A DNA stretch of 64,000 bases, from contig NZ_JAQMYP010000027.1 in the NCBI RefSeq assembly GCF_028369295.1, positions 1 to 64,000 on the forward strand, written 5' to 3'. A program made the translations under genes and the position numbers. The number at the start of each line of letters is the position of its first letter. Positions within the stretch are counted from its first letter, which is position 1. The stretch is from Streptomyces sp. HD (GTDB lineage Bacteria > Actinomycetota > Actinomycetes > Streptomycetales > Streptomycetaceae). Below, in pieces: positions 16,308 to 25,250 of this stretch. The notes under the pieces were generated by a model. It was given only the letters and a program-made list of their open reading frames with translations. It was not told the origin of the DNA and ran no database searches.

Positions 16308-17117
16308 ATGAAGCGACGAAGCCGCCCTTCCAGCCCATCCAGCCGTCCCCACCCCTCCCACCCGTCCCGTCTCCCCTTCTACGCCACCAGCCTCCTCCTC
16401 GCCCTCACCTCGGCCTCTGCGGCGGCCGCGGGCGACGGGCCGGGGCCGTTCGGGGTGACCGTCACGGCGATCGCCGCTCCGCCGTCCGCCCGGGTCGGGG
16501 CGCTGTTCCCCGCAGATCGCCGCGCCCGTCTGCGGGGCGGTCACTTCTGCACCGCGTCCGTTGTGCAGAGCGCGCGGCGCGATCTGATCGTCACCGCCGC
16601 GCACTGCCTGGAAGGGACCGACGACGGGGACCTGGTCTTCGTGCCCGGGTACCGGGACGGGGAGGCGCCGTACGGGGTGTGGACGGTCGGCAGGCAGTTC
16701 CGGCCGGACGGGTGGGTCAAGGGGCAGGACGAGGACAGCGACGTGGCGTTCGCCGTCGTCGCCGATGAGAGTGGGGAAGGGGTCGAGGACGTCGTCGGCG
16801 GCAATCGGTTCGTCGCGGGGATGGCGACGGGGGCCACGGCGGTGACCGTGCTGGGGTACCCCGACACCCGGGAGACTCCGGTGCGTTGCACCAACAAGCC
16901 GGGCCTGCACGACCACGCGCAGCAGCGCATCGTCTGTCCCGGCTTCAGCGCGGGGACGAGTGGCAGCCCGTGGATCAACGGGGACGGGGCGGTCGTCGGG
17001 GTGCTGGGCGGGCACGACGGGGGTGGGGACACCGCGGACGTGTCGTACAGCGTGGTGTTGGGGGCGGAGGCGGCGGGGCTGTACCACGAAGCGGAAAGGG
17101 ACTCCGCGTCGAACTGA
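16308..17117 (+). CDS. Secreted trypsin-like serine protease
   Basis: A 269-aa chymotrypsin-fold protease. A basic N-terminus and hydrophobic stretch (FYATSLLLALTSASAAAAG) form a signal peptide. The catalytic triad is visible: His in TAAHCL, Asp in DSDVAFAVV and Ser in GTSGSPW. It should act outside the cell. The stop codon is 22 bp before a transmembrane Ser/Thr kinase gene, so the two are probably one transcript. The substrate is not evident, and no pro-peptide boundary can be read with certainty. Confidence 0.9.
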   Translation: MKRRSRPSSPSSRPHPSHPSRLPFYATSLLLALTSASAAAAGDGPGPFGVTVTAIAAPPSARVGALFPADRRARLRGGHFCTASVVQSARRDLIVTAAHCLEGTDDGDLVFVPGYRDGEAPYGVWTVGRQFRPDGWVKGQDEDSDVAFAVVADESGEGVEDVVGGNRFVAGMATGATAVTVLGYPDTRETPVRCTNKPGLHDHAQQRIVCPGFSAGTSGSPWINGDGAVVGVLGGHDGGGDTADVSYSVVLGAEAAGLYHEAERDSASN

Positions 17118-17139
17118 TCTCTGTGGCAAGGTCGGTTCG

Positions 17140-18867
17140 GTGGACGCACTCAAGGATCGGGACCCCGCGCACATAGGCGCGTACACGCTGCTCGCGCGGC
17201 TCGGGGCGGGCGGTATGGGACAGGTCTACCTGGCTCGCTCGCCGGGTGGGCGGCTCGTCGCGATCAAGGTCATCCGGGACGAGATCACCGACCATCCGGA
17301 GGCGCTGGCCCGGTTCCGGCGTGAGGTGGAGACGGTGCGGGCGGTGCGGAGTGCGTATACGGCGAACCTGATCGACGCCTCGTTGGAGGCGGCGCCGTAC
17401 TGGCTGGCGACCGAGTATGTGTCGGGGCCTACTTTGAGTGGGGCGGTGGGGGAGCGGGGGGCGTTTCCGGCCGACACCTGCCGTGGGGTGTTCGCCGCCC
17501 TCGCCGAAGGGCTTGCGGCCGTACACGCGCACGGTGTCACCCACCGGGACCTCAAGCCTCAGAACGTGATACTTGCCGCCCAGGGGCCTCAGCTCATCGA
17601 CTTCGGGATCGCGCGCGGGGTCGGTCAGACGGCGCTCACCGAGGTCGGGTTCGCGCCGGGTACGCCAGGTTTCACCGCGCCCGAGGTGCTGTTGCACAAC
17701 GCGGTCGGACCGGCGGCTGACGTGTTCGCGCTGGGCGCGACACTCGCCTACGCGGTGACCGGGCGGGCGCCCTTCGGCATGGGCGAGCCCGCCGGCGTGA
17801 GCTACCGGGCCGTGCACGAACCCATCGACCTCGCGGGCGTGGAGCCGGAGTTGGCCGCCCTGGTCGAAGCGTGCGTTGCCAAGGACCCGGCAGCGCGACC
17901 GGCCCTCGGTGAGGTGATCGCACGGTGCGGAGTGCGGGCGGCGCTCGTCGAAGACCCGTTCTACGCGGGGCTCGGCTCACTGGCCGAGGCGGTGCCACAG
18001 ACGCCGCCGAACGGACAGGCCGGGGCCCCGCTGCCAACGCCTCCGGCGCATCCGCCGCTGGGGACGCACGAATTGCCGACGGCCGGGGCGTCGTACGGCT
18101 ATACACCCACGCAGGTGAGCCGGCCCCCGTCAGCTGTCCGACGGCCTCGCTCCGTGCCTTGGATGGTCGCGGGAGCAGCGGGGCTTGCCCTGGGGGTGGC
18201 GGCGGTCACCGCTCTCGTGCTGCTGCCCGGAGACAACGAGGGAGAAGACAAGGGGGCGGGGGCGACACCGGGCATCACGTCGACGCCGCCCACGACTTCG
18301 GCGAACGACGGGACGAAAGTGAAAACGCCCGCGTACGTCGAACAGACGAACCCCTCGCGCGACTTCTGGACCGCGGCCGAGAACTCGCAGCGAGGAGAAG
18401 GCGAGTGCCAGCTTCCGGCGGAGGAGCGCAACGAGCACTTCCAGACCTCCATAGCCGCCGCCGATTCGAACGCGCCCTACACGTCCGGCAAGGGCCGGAT
18501 CACCCTGCGGCTGGGATACGCCGCCCCGAAGGCCGGTGAGACGTACCACGTCGCTGTAGCGGTGAAGCCTCCGCACGAGATCGACCCGGACACGGGCAAG
18601 CCGTTCGCAGGAGGGCTCCAGGAGAACCTGGACCTCGGGTACACCAGCAAGCCCGTCGACCTCTATGAGCTCTACCGAACCGACCAGAACCACGCCGGGG
18701 TGGAGCTGACATATCCCGACGACTTCGAGAAGGTCGTGAACGGCAAGAAGTACGGCGACGCCATCCCGGTGGAGAACGACCCGGGGGACTGGACCGTACT
18801 CTTCCTTCACGTCACCGGTCCGAAGCAGTACGCCAGCATCGACTGCCGGGGCTTCACGGTGAAATAA
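17140..18867 (+). CDS. Transmembrane Ser/Thr protein kinase
   Basis: A 575-aa Hanks-type kinase. The kinase domain (about 14-275) has the glycine loop RLGAGGMGQVY, ATP-binding K43 in VAIKVI, HRDLKPQN, DFGIA and an APEV motif. A Pro-rich juxtamembrane region leads to one TM helix near 340-362 (VAGAAGLALGVAAVTALVLL). The extracellular domain of about 200 residues has no PASTA repeats and no motif I recognise. The GTG at 17140 is chosen because kinase homology begins about 13 residues later and the gene then starts 22 bp after the protease. It may couple an external cue to cell-wall functions encoded downstream. Confidence 0.92.
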   Translation: MDALKDRDPAHIGAYTLLARLGAGGMGQVYLARSPGGRLVAIKVIRDEITDHPEALARFRREVETVRAVRSAYTANLIDASLEAAPYWLATEYVSGPTLSGAVGERGAFPADTCRGVFAALAEGLAAVHAHGVTHRDLKPQNVILAAQGPQLIDFGIARGVGQTALTEVGFAPGTPGFTAPEVLLHNAVGPAADVFALGATLAYAVTGRAPFGMGEPAGVSYRAVHEPIDLAGVEPELAALVEACVAKDPAARPALGEVIARCGVRAALVEDPFYAGLGSLAEAVPQTPPNGQAGAPLPTPPAHPPLGTHELPTAGASYGYTPTQVSRPPSAVRRPRSVPWMVAGAAGLALGVAAVTALVLLPGDNEGEDKGAGATPGITSTPPTTSANDGTKVKTPAYVEQTNPSRDFWTAAENSQRGEGECQLPAEERNEHFQTSIAAADSNAPYTSGKGRITLRLGYAAPKAGETYHVAVAVKPPHEIDPDTGKPFAGGLQENLDLGYTSKPVDLYELYRTDQNHAGVELTYPDDFEKVVNGKKYGDAIPVENDPGDWTVLFLHVTGPKQYASIDCRGFTVK

Positions 18868-18923
18868 CGCCACTCTCACCGGAAAGGGTCTTGAACAGCG
18901 GCGATATGGGGGAGGGTTGAGCC

Positions 18924-19925
18924 GTGCGAAAAGTATGGGTGGCCGGTGGTGTCGCGGTCGCGCTCGGCCTGAGCTTCGTGATGCTGCTCGTCGTCGGGGT
19001 GTACATCGTCGCCGGGAACCTGGTCAACGGCGTCGGCAAGGGCGGCGTCGGCCTGGCCAAGGGGTCCGTGCCCGGCGCGTACAAGGCGCTCGTGCAGAAG
19101 TGGGGCAACCTGTGCCCCGCTCTCAACCCCGCCCTGCTCGCCGCCCAGCTCTACCAGGAGAGCGGCTGGGACCCGGACGTCGTCAGCCACGCCGACGCCC
19201 GCGGCATCGCCCAGTTCATCCCGAGCACCTGGGCCACACACGGTGTCGACGGCGACGGCGACGGCGACCGCGACATCTGGGACCCGAACGACGCGATCCC
19301 GTCGGCCGCGTCGTACGACTGCGAACTCGCCAAGTACGTCAAGGACGTCCCCGGCGACACCACGGACAACATGCTCGCCGCCTACAACGCGGGCGCGTAC
19401 CGCGTCATAAGGGCGGGCGGGGTTCCGGCCATCACCGAGACCCAGAACTACGTCACCCGGATCCGCAGTCTGGAGAAGAGCTTCGCCGCGCCCACGACCC
19501 GCATCGACCCCTCCAAGCAGGCCGCCGGCGCCATCTACTACGCCCAGAAGAAGCTCGGCACCCTCTACCTCTGGGGCGGTGACGGTACCGCCGAGGACGG
19601 TGGGCGGTTCGACTGTTCGGGGTTGACCAAGGCGGCGTACGAAAGTGTCGGGATCTCGTTGCCGCGTGTCGCCAACGACCAGTGGAACGCGGGGCCGCAT
19701 CCGGCCAGGGACGAACTGCTGCCCGGGGACCTCGTGTTCTTCTCGGACGACCTCAACAACTCCCGGGCCATCCGGCATGTCGGGATTTATGTCGGCGGCG
19801 GGTACATGATCGACGCACCGAGAACAGGTGCTGTGATCCGGTTCGACCCGATCGACACCCCCGACTACTTCGGGGCCACCCGGGTGACCGAGGATGGCGC
19901 GAAAGCGCTGCCCACAACGGTTTAG
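18924..19925 (+). CDS. Lytic transglycosylase-NlpC/P60 bifunctional wall hydrolase
   Basis: A 333-aa membrane-anchored or secreted enzyme. An N-terminal hydrophobic segment (about 6-32) leads to an SLT-like domain (QLYQESGWDPD with catalytic Glu, then GIAQFIPSTWATHG and AYNAGAYRVI). A C-terminal NlpC/P60 domain follows, with catalytic Cys in FDCSGLTKAAYESVG and His in RHVGIYVGGGYM. It would cleave both glycan strands and peptide stems of peptidoglycan. GGAGGG precedes the GTG start. It lies between the kinase and the PAP2 gene; T4SSs often need such a hydrolase, and the T4SS-like operon is about 9 kb away. Confidence 0.92.
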   Translation: MRKVWVAGGVAVALGLSFVMLLVVGVYIVAGNLVNGVGKGGVGLAKGSVPGAYKALVQKWGNLCPALNPALLAAQLYQESGWDPDVVSHADARGIAQFIPSTWATHGVDGDGDGDRDIWDPNDAIPSAASYDCELAKYVKDVPGDTTDNMLAAYNAGAYRVIRAGGVPAITETQNYVTRIRSLEKSFAAPTTRIDPSKQAAGAIYYAQKKLGTLYLWGGDGTAEDGGRFDCSGLTKAAYESVGISLPRVANDQWNAGPHPARDELLPGDLVFFSDDLNNSRAIRHVGIYVGGGYMIDAPRTGAVIRFDPIDTPDYFGATRVTEDGAKALPTTV

Positions 19926-20121
19926 GCATAGCGTGAACCCTCCCCCTGAGCTGCGGCGATGGGTCTCTCTTCGATAACGTCTGCGTGATCATTCAGTGGA
20001 GTGTGGAACGTATCAAGAGGGGCCATGCGTTCCTGTTGACGTAGCCGGATCACAACCACGGGGGTGGGCGGAGCGGCGTACGCAAGATACGCCGGAGAGT
20101 AGATGAAGGGGCCGCGGCATC

Positions 20122-20832
20122 ATGGCTGGACTCGCAGAATCTGGGTCGAACCCCGACGTCGAGCTGCTCTACGACATCAATGGCCTGGCCAAGGACGCGC
20201 CGCGCTGGTTCGACCGGGTCATGGGATACGTCGGTGAGTACGGGCTGTTGCTCGCTTTGATCCTGCTCATCGTGTGGTGCTGGTGGTCCGTGCGGAGGAA
20301 GGGCGCGGAGGACGCCGCCTCGTCCGTCGCCGCGCTCGTGTGGGCACCACTGGCCGCCGCGATCGCCGTCCTGGTGAACGTGCCCATACGGGGATTCGTC
20401 GAGCGGCCCCGTCCCTTCAACGATCACCAGGGCCTCGAAGTCCTCGTCACCGGCAAGACCGACTACTCCTTCGTGAGCGACCACGCGACGATCGCCATGG
20501 CCCTCGGCGTCGGACTGTTCGTCGCCAACCGGAAGTTCGGGCTGGCCGGCATCGGCCTCGCACTTCTCGAAGGGTTCTGCCGCATCTACATGGGCGTGCA
20601 CTACCCGACCGACGTCGTCGGCGGCTTCGCCCTCGGCACGGCCGTCGCCCTGCTGCTGTCGCCGCTGGCCATGGCCCTGCTGACGCCCCTGATGTCCGCC
20701 ATCGAGCGGTCGCCGAGGGGCGGGTGGCTGATCAAGTCGCGGGGACGGTCCCGGGTGGGTGGGCAGGACGCGCTGATCCCGGGGGCACGGAAGGAGACCG
20801 CGGAGGCTGAGGAGCGGGATCTGGCCGCCTAG
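20122..20832 (+). CDS. PAP2-superfamily membrane phosphatase
   Basis: A 236-aa polytopic membrane protein with the three PAP2 phosphatase motifs: motif 1 near RGFVERPRP, motif 2 SFVSDHAT (a variant of PSGH), and motif 3 CRIYMGVHYPTDVVGG with the conserved Arg, His and Asp. Five or six hydrophobic helices are visible. Likely substrates are lipid phosphates, such as undecaprenyl pyrophosphate in wall synthesis or phosphatidic acid. A 196-bp gap separates it from the NlpC/P60 gene, so it may have its own promoter. Confidence 0.9.
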   Translation: MAGLAESGSNPDVELLYDINGLAKDAPRWFDRVMGYVGEYGLLLALILLIVWCWWSVRRKGAEDAASSVAALVWAPLAAAIAVLVNVPIRGFVERPRPFNDHQGLEVLVTGKTDYSFVSDHATIAMALGVGLFVANRKFGLAGIGLALLEGFCRIYMGVHYPTDVVGGFALGTAVALLLSPLAMALLTPLMSAIERSPRGGWLIKSRGRSRVGGQDALIPGARKETAEAEERDLAA

Positions 20833-20874
20833 GCCGGGGCCCGGCCTGCTCAGGGTTCAGGGCCTACTGTCGGG

Positions 20875-20961
20875 TGCCAGTGCCAGTGCCAGTGCCAGTG
20901 CCAGTGCCAGTGCCAGTGCCAGTGCCAGGTACCGGGTGCCGGGTGCCGGGTGCCGGGTGTC
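20875..20961. repeat. Hexanucleotide (TGCCAG)9 and heptanucleotide repeats
   Basis: Nine perfect TGCCAG copies (20875-20928) are followed by four GGGTGCC-type heptamers (20934-20961). They lie between convergent genes and are not translated in any convincing frame. Confidence 0.92.
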
Positions 20962-21066
20962 GGTTTCCGCGGCATCCGCAGCTCCGCCCGCCTCTGCCCG
21001 CTGCGGCCGCCCCCGCCCGGCGGTCGGCCGCCCCCGCCCGGCGGCCGGCCTCACCCGTCCGGACCC

Positions 21067-22641
21067 CTACAGTGCCTGCGGGTGCGTGAAGAACCTCTTC
21101 GGGTCGTACTGCTTCTTCAGCTTCGTCAGGCGCGTCGCCGCATCCCCGTAGTACGCGTTGCGCCAGTCCGTCAGGCCCGGGTCGGAGTAGTTCTGGTACG
21201 CGGCGCCCGAGGCGTACGGCTGCATGGCGTTGTGGGCCGAGGCCAGCCAGGACTGGACCTCGGAGCCCGTCGTGCCGGCGCGCCAGGAGCCGATGTACTG
21301 GGCCAGCATGCGGGAGCGGCGGTGTACGAAGGCCGTTGCCGTCGGGGAGACGCGGTTGACGGCTCCGCCGAGAGCCGTGAGGGCGATGCTGCCGGAGCCG
21401 CCGCGGACCGACTGCATCTGCCTCAGCAGGGTCTGGATGCCCGCCGCGGAGAGGGAACGGTCGAAGAAGTCCGACTTCGCGGCGTATGTCTCACGGTGCA
21501 GCGCACCCTGCGGGGCGCGGCCCGGGGTGGTGCCGGGGAGGTGGCACTGGGCGTCCGAGGCGAAGGACGAGCAGCCCGCGTACAGCTCCATCGACTCCTT
21601 GTACGAGCGGCGCTTGAGGACGACGTTGCTGGCGGGGCCGGGGCCGCCGGGGCCGTCGGCGAGGCGGTCCAGCGCGTTCTGGAGTTCGCCGTAGGTGCCC
21701 AGGGAGAACGCGGCGAGGGAGATGGTGGGGGTGCCGCCGGCGTGGTTCGAGATGCTCAGGGCCGACCAGATCTCGTCGGGCTGGCTGGGGCCCCAGGTCT
21801 GCCATGCCTTGATCAGCGCGGTCGCCTTCGACCAGGGCCAGGTCAGGTATGCCGTTACGGCCTGGGGGGCGGGGTGGGTCTTGAACTGCAGCTCCGTGAC
21901 GACGCCGAAGTTGCCGTTGCCCGCGCCGCGCAGGGCCCAGAAGAGGTCCTTGTTGGTGGTGGCGTTGGCGGTGACCTGCTTGCCGTCGGCGGTGATCAGG
22001 GTGGCCTGGGTGAGGCTGTCGCAGGTCAGGCCGTAGGCGCGGGACGTCACACCGTGGCCGCCGCCGAGGGTGAGGCCGGAGACGCCTACGGAGGGGCAGG
22101 AGCCGGCGGGGATGGTGACGCCCTTCGCGGCGAGGGCGCGGTACACGTCGATGAGCTTGGAGCCGGCGCCGACCACCGCGGCGTTGCCCGAGGCCCGGAT
22201 GCGGTTGAGCTTGGAGACGTCGATGATCAGGCGGTTGTTGCCGGAGGACCAGCCGCCGTAGGAGTGGCCGCCGTTGCGGATGGCGACCTGGAAGTGGTGG
22301 GCGCGGGCGTAGGCGAGGGTGGTGCGTATGTCGTCGGGGTGGGCGACGTAGGCGACCGCGGCCGGCTTCAGGGAGTCGAAGCGGGTGTTGTAGAGCTGGT
22401 GCGCGGACTTCCAGTCGGCGTCGCCGGGGCGGATGAGGCGGCCGTCGAGGTCCTGGGCGAGGGCGGTCCAATTGGCGGCGGCGGTGACCGGGGGGCGGGA
22501 GGCGGGCACGGATTTGCTGGTGGTTTCCGTGCGGGTGGCTGCGCCTGCACCCGTGTCGGAGCCGGTGTTGCCGTTGCAGGCGGTTGCTGCCAGGGCGGTG
22601 AGCGCTGCTGCGCCGCCGCCGATGAAGGTACGCCGTTCCAT
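21067..22641 (-). CDS. Exported FAD-binding oxidoreductase with BBE domain
   Basis: A 524-aa berberine-bridge-enzyme-like flavoprotein. The N-terminus has a twin-arginine motif (MERRTFIGGG) and an Ala/Leu stretch ending in a Cys (LAATAC), so it may be a Tat substrate and perhaps a lipoprotein. The FAD domain has NGGHSYGGW (candidate histidyl-FAD site) and SCPSVGVSGLTLGGGHG (candidate cysteinyl site), suggesting bicovalent flavin. The C-terminal BBE segment is YGDAATRLTKLKKQYDPKRF. AGGAGG supports the start at 22641. Relatives oxidise sugars or alkaloids; the substrate here is unknown. Confidence 0.92.
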   Translation of the reverse strand: MERRTFIGGGAAALTALAATACNGNTGSDTGAGAATRTETTSKSVPASRPPVTAAANWTALAQDLDGRLIRPGDADWKSAHQLYNTRFDSLKPAAVAYVAHPDDIRTTLAYARAHHFQVAIRNGGHSYGGWSSGNNRLIIDVSKLNRIRASGNAAVVGAGSKLIDVYRALAAKGVTIPAGSCPSVGVSGLTLGGGHGVTSRAYGLTCDSLTQATLITADGKQVTANATTNKDLFWALRGAGNGNFGVVTELQFKTHPAPQAVTAYLTWPWSKATALIKAWQTWGPSQPDEIWSALSISNHAGGTPTISLAAFSLGTYGELQNALDRLADGPGGPGPASNVVLKRRSYKESMELYAGCSSFASDAQCHLPGTTPGRAPQGALHRETYAAKSDFFDRSLSAAGIQTLLRQMQSVRGGSGSIALTALGGAVNRVSPTATAFVHRRSRMLAQYIGSWRAGTTGSEVQSWLASAHNAMQPYASGAAYQNYSDPGLTDWRNAYYGDAATRLTKLKKQYDPKRFFTHPQAL

Positions 22642-22801
22642 GTCGCCTCCTGGGGGGTTACGTGGAACGAGACGGGGTGGTGGGGATCGGGGTTCCATCC
22701 GTGGTGCGGTGATCCTCCGGCTGCGGACCGGGAGATTCTCGCCCCCGCCGCCCCTACCCGTCCCATCCCTCAGGGGCGCTGCCCCTTCGACCCCGCGGCC
22801 T

Positions 22802-22823
22802 TCTGGGGGCTGCCGCCCCCAGA
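22802..22823 (-). terminator. Hairpin downstream of the pit operon
   Basis: Perfect 9-bp arms TCTGGGGGC / GCCCCCAGA with a 4-nt loop. It lies 162 bp past the pit stop codon on the leftward strand, with a further short hairpin (GGCCCTTAAGGGGCC-like) between. It probably ends the pit transcript. Confidence 0.5.
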
Positions 22824-22862
22824 CCCCCGCTCCGGCCCTTAAGGGGCCTTGTCCTCAAACGC

Positions 22863-22950
22863 CGGACGGGCTGAAAGAAAAGACCGGGCGGGCGGAAAGG
22901 AAAGACCGGGCGGGCGGAAAGGAAAGACCGGACGGGCTGAAAGGAAAGAC
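22863..22950. repeat. 22-bp tandem repeat, four copies
   Basis: Four head-to-tail 22-bp units (consensus near CGGRCGGGCKGAAAGGAAAG plus AC) followed by a decayed fifth copy. Copies 2 and 3 are identical, so the array expanded recently. It is unlikely to be coding. Confidence 0.88.
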
Positions 22951-22984
22951 CGCGCGGGCTGACCGCGGGCTGAAGCCGCACCCC

Positions 22985-23983
22985 CTACAGGAACGCCAGA
23001 TTCACAACCCCGAACGCCCCCGCCGCCACCAACGCGGCCGCGGGCATCGTGATGAACCAGCCGAGGACGATGTTCTTGGCGACGCCCCAGCGGACGGCGT
23101 TCACGCGCTTCGTGGCGCCGACGCCCATGATGGCCGAGGTGATGACGTGGGTCGTGGAGATCGGGGCCTTGAAGAGGAAGGCCGTGGTGAACATGATCGA
23201 CGCGCCGGTCGTCTCCGCGGCGAAGCCCTGCGGCGGGTCGAGTTCGATGATCTTGCGGCCGAGGGTGCGCATGATGCGCCAGCCGCCGGCGTAGGTGCCG
23301 AGGGACAGCATCACGGCGCACACGATCTTCACCCACACCGGGATCGGGTCGCCGTAGTCCTCGACGTCGGCGATGACCAGGGCCATCACCACGATGCCCA
23401 TCGTCTTCTGGGCGTCCTGGAGGCCGTGGCCGAGGGCCATACCGGCGGCCGACACCGTCTGCGCTATACGGAAGCCCCGCTTGGCCTTGTGCGGGTTCGC
23501 GCGGCGGAAGATCCACATGATCGCGGCCATGACCAGATAGCCCGCGCACAGTCCGACCAGCGGCGACACGAACATCGGGATGACGACCTTGTCCAGTACG
23601 CCGTCCCAGTAGACCGTCGTCCCACCGGCCAGCGCCGCGCCCACCATGCCGCCGAACAGGGCGTGGGAGGACGAGGACGGCAGGCCGAAGTACCAGGTGA
23701 TCAGGTTCCAGGTGATCGCACCCACCAGTGCCGCGAAGAGGATTCCCATCCCCTTCGAGCCCTCGGGTGTCTGAATCAGGCCCTCACTGACGGTCTTGGC
23801 GACACCGGAGCCGAGGAAGGCACCGGCGAGGTTCATCACCGCGGCCATCGCCAGCGCGGCCCGCGGTGTCAGTGCCCGCGTCGAGACGGACGTGGCGATC
23901 GCGTTCGCAGAATCGTGAAAGCCGTTGGTGTACGTGAAGAAGAGCGCGACCAGAATGGTCACGACCAGCGCGAAGGTGTCCAT
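22985..23983 (-). CDS. pit: Pit-family low-affinity inorganic phosphate transporter
   Basis: A 332-aa polytopic membrane protein of the PiT family (metal-phosphate symport). The family signature is repeated near both ends: FTYTNGFHDSANAIATSVST at the N-terminus and a matching degenerate repeat in the C-terminal half (GLQDAQKTMGIVVMALV). About ten hydrophobic helices are visible. The DUF47/PhoU-like gene lies 9 bp upstream on the same strand, the usual Pit partner arrangement. Together with pst downstream, the window carries both low- and high-affinity phosphate uptake. Confidence 0.95.
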   Translation of the reverse strand: MDTFALVVTILVALFFTYTNGFHDSANAIATSVSTRALTPRAALAMAAVMNLAGAFLGSGVAKTVSEGLIQTPEGSKGMGILFAALVGAITWNLITWYFGLPSSSSHALFGGMVGAALAGGTTVYWDGVLDKVVIPMFVSPLVGLCAGYLVMAAIMWIFRRANPHKAKRGFRIAQTVSAAGMALGHGLQDAQKTMGIVVMALVIADVEDYGDPIPVWVKIVCAVMLSLGTYAGGWRIMRTLGRKIIELDPPQGFAAETTGASIMFTTAFLFKAPISTTHVITSAIMGVGATKRVNAVRWGVAKNIVLGWFITMPAAALVAAGAFGVVNLAFL

Positions 23984-23992
23984 GGACGGGCC

Positions 23993-24613
23993 TCAGGACT
24001 CCTTGACGGCGATGGTCTCCACCGTGTTCGCCACGTGCTCGAAGGCGTCCGCCGCTTCCTCCAGCACATCGACGATCTGCTTGAGCTTGAGGACCTCGAT
24101 GGCGTCGTACTTGCCGTTGAAGAGGTGTGCGAGGAGTTTGCGATGTATCTGGTCGGCCTGGTTCTCCAGCCGGTTGACCTCGATCCAGTACTCGGTGAGG
24201 TTGTCCATCGTGCGCAGGTTCGGCATCGCCTCGGCCGTCAGCTCGGCCGCACGCGCCAGCACCTCGATCTGCTGCTCGACGCCCTTGGGGAGTTCCTCCA
24301 CGTTGTAGAGGACGACCAGGTCGACGGCCTCCTCCATGAAGTCCATGATGTCGTCGAGGCACGATGCGAGGTTGTAGATGTCCTCGCGGTCGAACGGCGT
24401 GATGAACGAGGAGTTCAACTGGTGGAAGATCGCGTGTGTGGCGTCGTCACCCGCGTGTTCCGCGGCCCGCATACGCTCTGCGATCTCGGCCCGGCCGGCG
24501 TTGTCCGCCCCGAGCAGTTCCATCAGGAGTTTCGAGCCCGTGACGATGTTGTCCGCGGACGCGGCAAACATGTCGTAGAAGCTCGTCTCCCGGGGGGTCA
24601 GACGAAATCGCAC
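23993..24613 (-). CDS. DUF47/PhoU-like Pit accessory protein
   Basis: A 206-aa, almost wholly helical protein of the DUF47 family (PhoU fold). Recognisable features are the N-terminal FYDMFAASADNI, the acidic metal-binding helix DREDIYNLASCLDDIMDFMEE, and the C-terminal ALKLKQIVDVLEEA-type helix. It is thought to regulate the co-transcribed Pit transporter. The GTG start at 24613 has GAGGA upstream. The promoter must lie in the 236 bp shared with the divergent csoR-type gene. Confidence 0.93.
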   Translation of the reverse strand: MRFRLTPRETSFYDMFAASADNIVTGSKLLMELLGADNAGRAEIAERMRAAEHAGDDATHAIFHQLNSSFITPFDREDIYNLASCLDDIMDFMEEAVDLVVLYNVEELPKGVEQQIEVLARAAELTAEAMPNLRTMDNLTEYWIEVNRLENQADQIHRKLLAHLFNGKYDAIEVLKLKQIVDVLEEAADAFEHVANTVETIAVKES

Positions 24614-24803
24614 GTGGGGTCCTCAGGAAGCATCGGTTTCGGTCAGGCTGATGCTAGGCGCATCATCCGGCCACGGCTAATGGGCCGTCCTCCAGTGTCG
24701 CCCATCAGGGACAGTGGTCGGCACAGGGGCTGCCCAGTGGTCCAGTCCAGCGGCCGTTCGCGGTATCGGCCACAGGCCCTATACCCAGCAAAGTTCGGTA
24801 CGA

Positions 24804-24822
24804 TATACCCAGTAGGGGTATG
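24804..24822. promoter_or_regulatory. CsoR-type operator
   Basis: Inverted repeat ATACCC (24805-24810) / GGGTAT (24816-24821), matching the known CsoR operator pattern. A second TATACCCAG half-site lies at 24780-24788. It sits 28 bp before the csoR-type start codon, as expected for autorepression. Confidence 0.8.
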
Positions 24823-24849
24823 TGAAGCGGTTTCTGTCTGGAGGACGCG

Positions 24850-25227
24850 ATGACGACCACCGAGGCCGGCGCGGATGCGCCCTCCGGCGCTGAAGAGGCG
24901 ACAGAACCGGCCGTCGCCGAGGTCGTGACGGACCACGACCGGGGCATCCACGGCTACCACAAACAGAAGGACGAACACCTCAAGCGGCTGCGCCGGATCG
25001 AGGGCCAGATCCGTGGTCTGCAGCGGATGGTCGACGAGGACGTCTACTGCATCGACATACTCACGCAGGTGTCCGCCTCCACCAAGGCCCTGCAGTCGTT
25101 CGCCCTCCAGCTGCTGGAGGAACACCTCCGGCACTGCGTCGCCGACGCGGCCCTCAAGGGCGGTGCGGAGATCGACGCGAAGGTGGAGGAGGCGACGAAG
25201 GCGATCGGCCGACTGCTGAGGACCTGA
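24850..25227 (+). CDS. csoR: CsoR-family copper(I)-sensing repressor
   Basis: A 125-aa helical DUF156 protein. The copper ligands of true CsoR are all present: C67 in VYCIDIL, H92 and C96 in EEHLRHCV. The conserved KRLRRIEGQIRGLQRM helix contacts DNA. GGAGG precedes the ATG, and a matching operator lies upstream. Family members release DNA on binding Cu(I). The usual targets (copZ, copA) are not adjacent, so it probably acts on distant genes as well as itself. The N-terminal 35 residues are an unconserved acidic extension. Confidence 0.93.
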   Translation: MTTTEAGADAPSGAEEATEPAVAEVVTDHDRGIHGYHKQKDEHLKRLRRIEGQIRGLQRMVDEDVYCIDILTQVSASTKALQSFALQLLEEHLRHCVADAALKGGAEIDAKVEEATKAIGRLLRT

Positions 25228-25250
25228 CCCGCCCTGATGTGAGAGCGAGC

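Larger units (their letters stand above)
22642..22984. other. Gene-free gap with hairpins and tandem repeats
   Basis: About 340 bp between the oxidoreductase start and the pit stop codon. It holds the leftward promoter of the oxidoreductase, GC-rich hairpins, and a segment ending in CGCCGGACGGGCTGAAA that resembles a dispersed Streptomyces intergenic motif I recall. That motif then runs into the 22-bp repeat listed separately. Confidence 0.6.

Noticed and set aside
20875-20961. Direct repeats considered as a CRISPR array
   Set aside because: Units are 6-7 bp with no spacers and there are no cas genes in the window.
22433-24853. 806-codon open frame opposite pit, DUF47 and the oxidoreductase start
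   Set aside because: It lies antisense to well-recognised genes, is His/Asp/Gly/Arg-rich with no domain, and is the usual high-GC frame artefact.
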